NCBI RefSeq assembly: GCF_000092285.1
Contig: NC_014100.1
Coordinates: 3,658,001 to 3,722,000, forward strand
DNA: 64,000 bases
Direction of reading: 5' to 3'
Source: Caulobacter segnis ATCC 21756
Lineage (GTDB): Bacteria > Pseudomonadota > Alphaproteobacteria > Caulobacterales > Caulobacteraceae
Part shown: piece after piece, positions 61,348-64,000 of the stretch
Numbering within the stretch: the first letter of the stretch is position 1
Layout: every line of letters starts with the position of its first letter
Notes under the pieces: generated by a model
The model's database searches: none
What the model was told of the DNA's origin: nothing
Seen by the model: the letters and a program-made list of their open reading frames with translations, nothing else
Made by a program: the position numbers and the translations under genes

Positions 61348-61487
61348 GCAAGCCTCGGACGCCCAAGCCCAAGCTGCCGCCGCCGCCCAAGCCGGCCAAG
61401 GTCACGGCCGAAGGCGTCCGCCGCCAGCGCCAGCACATCAAGGAATTGACCGGAGAAGATCCGCTGCGCGGCGGCGTGGCGGACTAG
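61344..61487 (+). CDS. small basic protein, 47 residues, coupled to the DUF4126 gene
   Basis: A GTG at 61344 overlaps the DUF4126 stop codon (GTGA) and opens a 47-codon frame ending at TAG 61485-61487. The product is Lys/Pro-rich at the start (VSKPRTPKPKLPPPPKPAK) and then amphipathic (EGVRRQRQHIKELTGEDPLR). Codon choice with G/C in third positions matches real genes around it. No family is recognised; the coupling suggests a partner of the membrane protein upstream. Confidence 0.6.
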   Translation: MSKPRTPKPKLPPPPKPAKVTAEGVRRQRQHIKELTGEDPLRGGVAD

Positions 61488-61495
61488 GGCGGGCC

Positions 61496-61996
61496 CTATT
61501 CCGCCGCCATGTTCGCCGCTTCCAGCGCCTCGCCGACGGTCAGGCTGTCCGGGTTGCGCGGCGCGCGTTCCAGGTCGCGGCGATCAACCACCTCGCCGCA
61601 GGCCTCGCAGGCCAGCACCGGGTGGAAGGCGCAGCCGCAGGCCTTGTGCGTGAACAGCACCGGCGAGTTGTCGCGGCCATAGACGTGGCGATCGCCCCAC
61701 TCGGCCATGGTCAGCAGCACCGGCGCCAGGGCCAGGCCCTTCTGGGTCAGCCAGTATTCGTGGCGCGGCGGGCGTTCGGAGTATCTGCGGGTCTCCATGA
61801 CGCCATGGCCGACCAGGCTCTTCAGCCGCGCGGCCAGGACGTTGCGTGCGACGCCCAGCCGCTCCTGCCATTGCTCGAAGCGTTTCACTCCGGCGAAGGC
61901 GTCGCGGAGGATCAGCAAGGTCCACGGGTCGCCCACGACCTCGAGGGTGGCGGCGACCGAGCAGCGCTCGTTGGTGTAGTCAGCGGTACGGCCCAT
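61496..61996 (-). CDS. HxlR-family transcriptional regulator
   Basis: A 166-residue HxlR-type winged-helix regulator. The family hallmark Cys and helix-turn-helix are in ERCSVAATLEVVGDPWTLLI and RFEQWQERLGVARNVLAARL, with the wing YSERPPRHEYWLTQKG. Unusually it has a C-terminal extension with a zinc-ribbon-like Cys set (HKACGCAFHPVLACEACGEV). It is divergent from a thiolase gene; a perfect TTCGCAAT-N14-ATTGCGAA palindrome lies 74 bases upstream of its start and may be its operator. Convergent with the small gene before it. Confidence 0.87.
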   Translation of the reverse strand: MGRTADYTNERCSVAATLEVVGDPWTLLILRDAFAGVKRFEQWQERLGVARNVLAARLKSLVGHGVMETRRYSERPPRHEYWLTQKGLALAPVLLTMAEWGDRHVYGRDNSPVLFTHKACGCAFHPVLACEACGEVVDRRDLERAPRNPDSLTVGEALEAANMAAE

Positions 61997-62069
61997 GACG
62001 CGAGGGTGCGGCGTTCCGCGACGGAAAGCAAGCGCGTTGCGTTTGAAGATGAACCAATGTAGGTTTTTA

Positions 62070-62099
62070 TTCGCAATCGACTCTCTCGGTTATTGCGAA
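62070..62099. promoter_or_regulatory. 8-bp perfect inverted repeat between HxlR and thiolase genes
   Basis: TTCGCAAT (62070-62077) and ATTGCGAA (62092-62099), 14 bases apart, in the only AT-rich part of the divergent region. Likely an HxlR operator. Confidence 0.55.
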
Positions 62100-62102
62100 C
62101 TG

Positions 62103-62137
62103 GCGAGCGGCCCGTGGAGTCCACAAGGGCCGCTCGC
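62103..62137 (+). terminator. hairpin in the leader of the thiolase gene
   Basis: GCGAGCGGCCC (62103-62113) pairs perfectly with GGGCCGCTCGC (62127-62137), followed by CCCTTTCTC. A transcript starting near the palindrome would meet this stem 90 bases before the thiolase ATG, so it could be an attenuator, a small RNA terminator or just a leader hairpin. Confidence 0.45.
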
Positions 62138-62226
62138 CCCTTTCTCATCACGATCTCGCAAGCCTCTTGCGCGGGATGCGGCGATGAGGGCCTATCCCGC
62201 CTCAAAAGCTTTGTAGGGAGCAAGTC

Positions 62227-63414
62227 ATGTCCGCCGCCGATCCCGTCGTCATCGTCTCTTACGCCCGCACGCCGATGGGCGGCTTCCAGGGCGCGCTGGG
62301 CGGCGTGAAGGCCACCGAACTCGGCGCGACGGCGGTGAAGGCCGCCATCGAGCGCGCAGGCGTCTCCGGCGACAAGGTCGAGCAGATCATCATGGGCTGC
62401 GTGCTGCCGGCCGGGCTTGGCCAGGCGCCGGCTCGCCAGGCGGCGCTGGGCGCGGGACTTCCCCTGTCGGTCGAGGCGACCACGGTCAACAAGATGTGCG
62501 GCAGCGGCATGCAGGCGGCGATCATGGCGCACGACGCCCTGGCGGCCGGCTCGGTCGACCTCGTCGTGGCCGGCGGCATGGAGAGCATGACGGGCGCGCC
62601 GTACCTGATGGCCAAGCACCGCGGCGGCGCCCGCATCGGCCACGACCAGATCTGGGACTCGATGTACCTGGACGGCCTGGAGGACGCCTACACCCCCGGC
62701 AAGCTGATGGGCGCCTTCGCCGAGGACACCGCCGCCCAGTACCAGTTCACCCGCGAGGCGATGGACGCCTACGCCACCAAGGGCCTCGCCAAGGCCAAGA
62801 GCGCCATCGAGAGCGGCGCCTTCAAGGGCGAGATCGCCCCGGTGACGGTCCAGACCCGCAAGGGGACCGAGGTCGTCGACACCGACGAACAACCGCTGAA
62901 GGCCGATCCGGCCAAGATCCCGACCTTGCGCCCGGCCTTCGCCCGCGACGGCGGCATCACGGCGGCCAACAGCTCGTCGACCAGCGACGGCGCCGCGGCC
63001 CTGGTCATGACCCGCGAGAGCGTCGCCAAGGCCCTGGGCCTGCCGATCGTCGCCCGCGTCGCCGGCCACGCCGCCCACGCCCACGAGCCCGGCCTCTTCA
63101 CCACCGCCCCGGTCCCGGCCATGAAGAAAGCGCTGAAGAAGGCGGGCTGGAGCGTCGAGGACGTCGACCTGTTCGAGGTCAACGAGGCCTTCGCCGTCGT
63201 CGCCATGATCGCCCAGCAGGAACTCGGCATCCCCGAGGACAAGCTGAACGTCAACGGCGGCGCCTGCGCCCTGGGCCACCCGATCGGCGCGTCCGGCGCG
63301 CGCATCCTCTGCACCCTGATCGCGGCCCTGCAGGCGCGCGGCGGCAAGAAGGGCTTGGCGTCGCTCTGCATCGGCGGCGGCGAGGCCACGGCGATGGCGG
63401 TGGAGCTGGTCTGA
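62227..63414 (+). CDS. acetyl-CoA C-acetyltransferase (thiolase)
   Basis: A 395-residue thiolase. The nucleophile Cys is in VNKMCGSGMQAAIMAHD (about residue 91), the His in CALGHPIGASGARIL (about 351) and the second Cys in LCIGGGEATAMAVE (about 382). It joins or splits acetyl units from acyl-CoA; sequence pattern suggests the acetoacetyl-CoA/biosynthetic group. It is divergent from an HxlR regulator and has a structured leader. Confidence 0.93.
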   Translation: MSAADPVVIVSYARTPMGGFQGALGGVKATELGATAVKAAIERAGVSGDKVEQIIMGCVLPAGLGQAPARQAALGAGLPLSVEATTVNKMCGSGMQAAIMAHDALAAGSVDLVVAGGMESMTGAPYLMAKHRGGARIGHDQIWDSMYLDGLEDAYTPGKLMGAFAEDTAAQYQFTREAMDAYATKGLAKAKSAIESGAFKGEIAPVTVQTRKGTEVVDTDEQPLKADPAKIPTLRPAFARDGGITAANSSSTSDGAAALVMTRESVAKALGLPIVARVAGHAAHAHEPGLFTTAPVPAMKKALKKAGWSVEDVDLFEVNEAFAVVAMIAQQELGIPEDKLNVNGGACALGHPIGASGARILCTLIAALQARGGKKGLASLCIGGGEATAMAVELV

Positions 63415-63467
63415 GGCCATATGATCCTCACCCGCAACGCGGGAGAGCATCAAGCGTTGGAAAGTTC

Positions 63468-63737
63468 ATGACCGACACCTTCCGCCATAACCCCGAACTC
63501 AGCCGCTACGAGCTGGAAGTCGACGGCCTGCTGGCCGTGGCCGACTACCAGCGCTCGGGGCATCGGCTGGTGATCCCGCACGTCGAGGCCGACCCCGCCC
63601 TGCGCGGCACGGGCGCCGCCGGACGGCTGATGACCAAGGTCGCCGAGACCGCTCGCGCCGAGGGCATGCGGATCACCCCGCTTTGCTCCTATGCGGCGGC
63701 CTGGCTGAAGCGGAACGATCCGGACCTGATCGCCTAG
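63468..63737 (+). CDS. small GNAT-like acetyltransferase (YjdJ type)
   Basis: An 89-residue single-domain GNAT of the YjdJ/Acetyltransf_CG group: ELSRYELEVDGLLAVADYQR, HVEADPALRGTGAAGRLMTK and TPLCSYAAAWLKRNDP. The ATG at 63468 begins the fold; the frame is open far upstream but runs through the thiolase gene in another frame. Substrate unknown. Its stop overlaps the stop of the convergent M28 gene by four bases. Confidence 0.85.
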   Translation: MTDTFRHNPELSRYELEVDGLLAVADYQRSGHRLVIPHVEADPALRGTGAAGRLMTKVAETARAEGMRITPLCSYAAAWLKRNDPDLIA

Positions 63738-64000
63738 GGTTGCTTGGGCGCGGGCGGCGGGCTTTCGAAGCTGCCGGCCGGCCCGGGGAAAACGATCGGG
63801 CTCTCCCAGCCGTCGGGGCTGATCGACGAGACGCCGAAGAAGTAGTCGTCGATGACCACGTCCTTCAGGGTCGCGGTTGCGGCGGGACCGGGAACCCAGC
63901 GGTTCAGGCGCCAGGTCGGATCGGTCGTCACGCGCCACCAGACGCGGTGGCCGGCCGCGCCGGGCGTCGGGGCCCAGGAGACCTTGGTGTCCGGGCTGAC
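63734..64000 (-). CDS. M28-family metallopeptidase, C-terminal end only
   Basis: The last 88 residues of a gene that runs off the window. The visible part (VSWAPTPGAAGHRVWWRVTT, DDYFFGVSSISPDGWESPIV) resembles the C-terminal fibronectin-like segment of secreted M28 aminopeptidases common in Caulobacter; catalytic residues lie outside. The assignment rests on this C-terminal pattern only. Confidence 0.6.
   Translation of the reverse strand, partial: VSPDTKVSWAPTPGAAGHRVWWRVTTDPTWRLNRWVPGPAATATLKDVVIDDYFFGVSSISPDGWESPIVFPGPAGSFESPPPAPKQP

Overview
The window is a stretch of high-GC alphaproteobacterial chromosome that almost certainly comes from Caulobacter or a very close relative. The evidence is a flagellar gene set with Caulobacter-specific members and order (flbD, flbE, fliN, fliG, fliF, sciP, flgE, flgD, fliK, and divergent flgK-flgL), two MucR/Ros paralogs, TTAA-N7-TTAA CtrA boxes, a sigma-54 promoter with FlbD-type (ftr-like) palindromes, and GANTC (CcrM) sites. 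I see no prophage, integrase, transposase, CRISPR array or rRNA. This is mostly core chromosome with a few accessory metabolic genes.

Layout. 1-3.2 kb: the 3' half of hutH, convergent with a two-gene ABC importer for a quaternary amine (fused permease/binding protein plus ATPase). 3.3-5.6 kb: a 50-residue membrane peptide, then a LysR regulator divergent from an SbtA-type bicarbonate transporter with a textbook LysR operator between them. 5.6-8 kb: flgB-flgC-fliE divergent from fliO-fliP around one perfect CtrA box. 8-11.5 kb: ribokinase, a PAS_5 protein preceded by five GANTC sites, a first MucR and a DUF2336 protein. 11.6-17.4 kb: a lipid or terpenoid oxidation cluster (enoyl-CoA hydratase, cytochrome P450, GMC oxidoreductase, acyl-CoA synthetase). 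17.7-26.3 kb: MntH, MaoC hydratase, DUF1272-OsmC, a CsbD gene that seems to have lost its stop codon, a serine protease, an S9 peptidase, a GNAT acetyltransferase and a membrane hybrid histidine kinase. 26.5-35 kb: a second MucR, tRNA-Gln(UUG), tRNA-Pro(CGG), SppA, a TPR-sulfotransferase and a large Oar-like TonB-dependent receptor. 35-43.5 kb: small housekeeping and stress genes (DUF442 phosphatase-like protein, MBL hydrolase, PdxH, J-domain protein, Ohr/OhrR, TetR with a MpaB-like DUF2236 protein, zinc alcohol dehydrogenase). 43.6-59.6 kb: the main flagellar block. 59.6-64 kb: mnmA, a DUF4126 protein coupled to a 47-residue protein, an HxlR regulator, a thiolase, a small GNAT and the C-terminus of an M28 peptidase.

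How the parts work together. The flagellar genes cover the export gate (FliO, FliP, FlhA), the MS-ring and switch (FliF, FliG, FliN, FliH/FlbE), the proximal rod and its adaptor (FlgB, FlgC, FliE), the hook (FlgD, FliK, FlgE) and the hook-filament junction (FlgK, FlgL). Their regulators are here too: FlbD, which activates sigma-54 promoters, SciP, which inhibits CtrA, and two MucR paralogs. The visible sites (CtrA boxes before fliO/flgB and sciP, a sigma-54 promoter before fliK, CGGCAA-N4-CGCCG palindromes between fliK and flgK) fit the known class II to class III hierarchy. All start choices, operators and terminators are read by eye; no alignments or folding programs were run.
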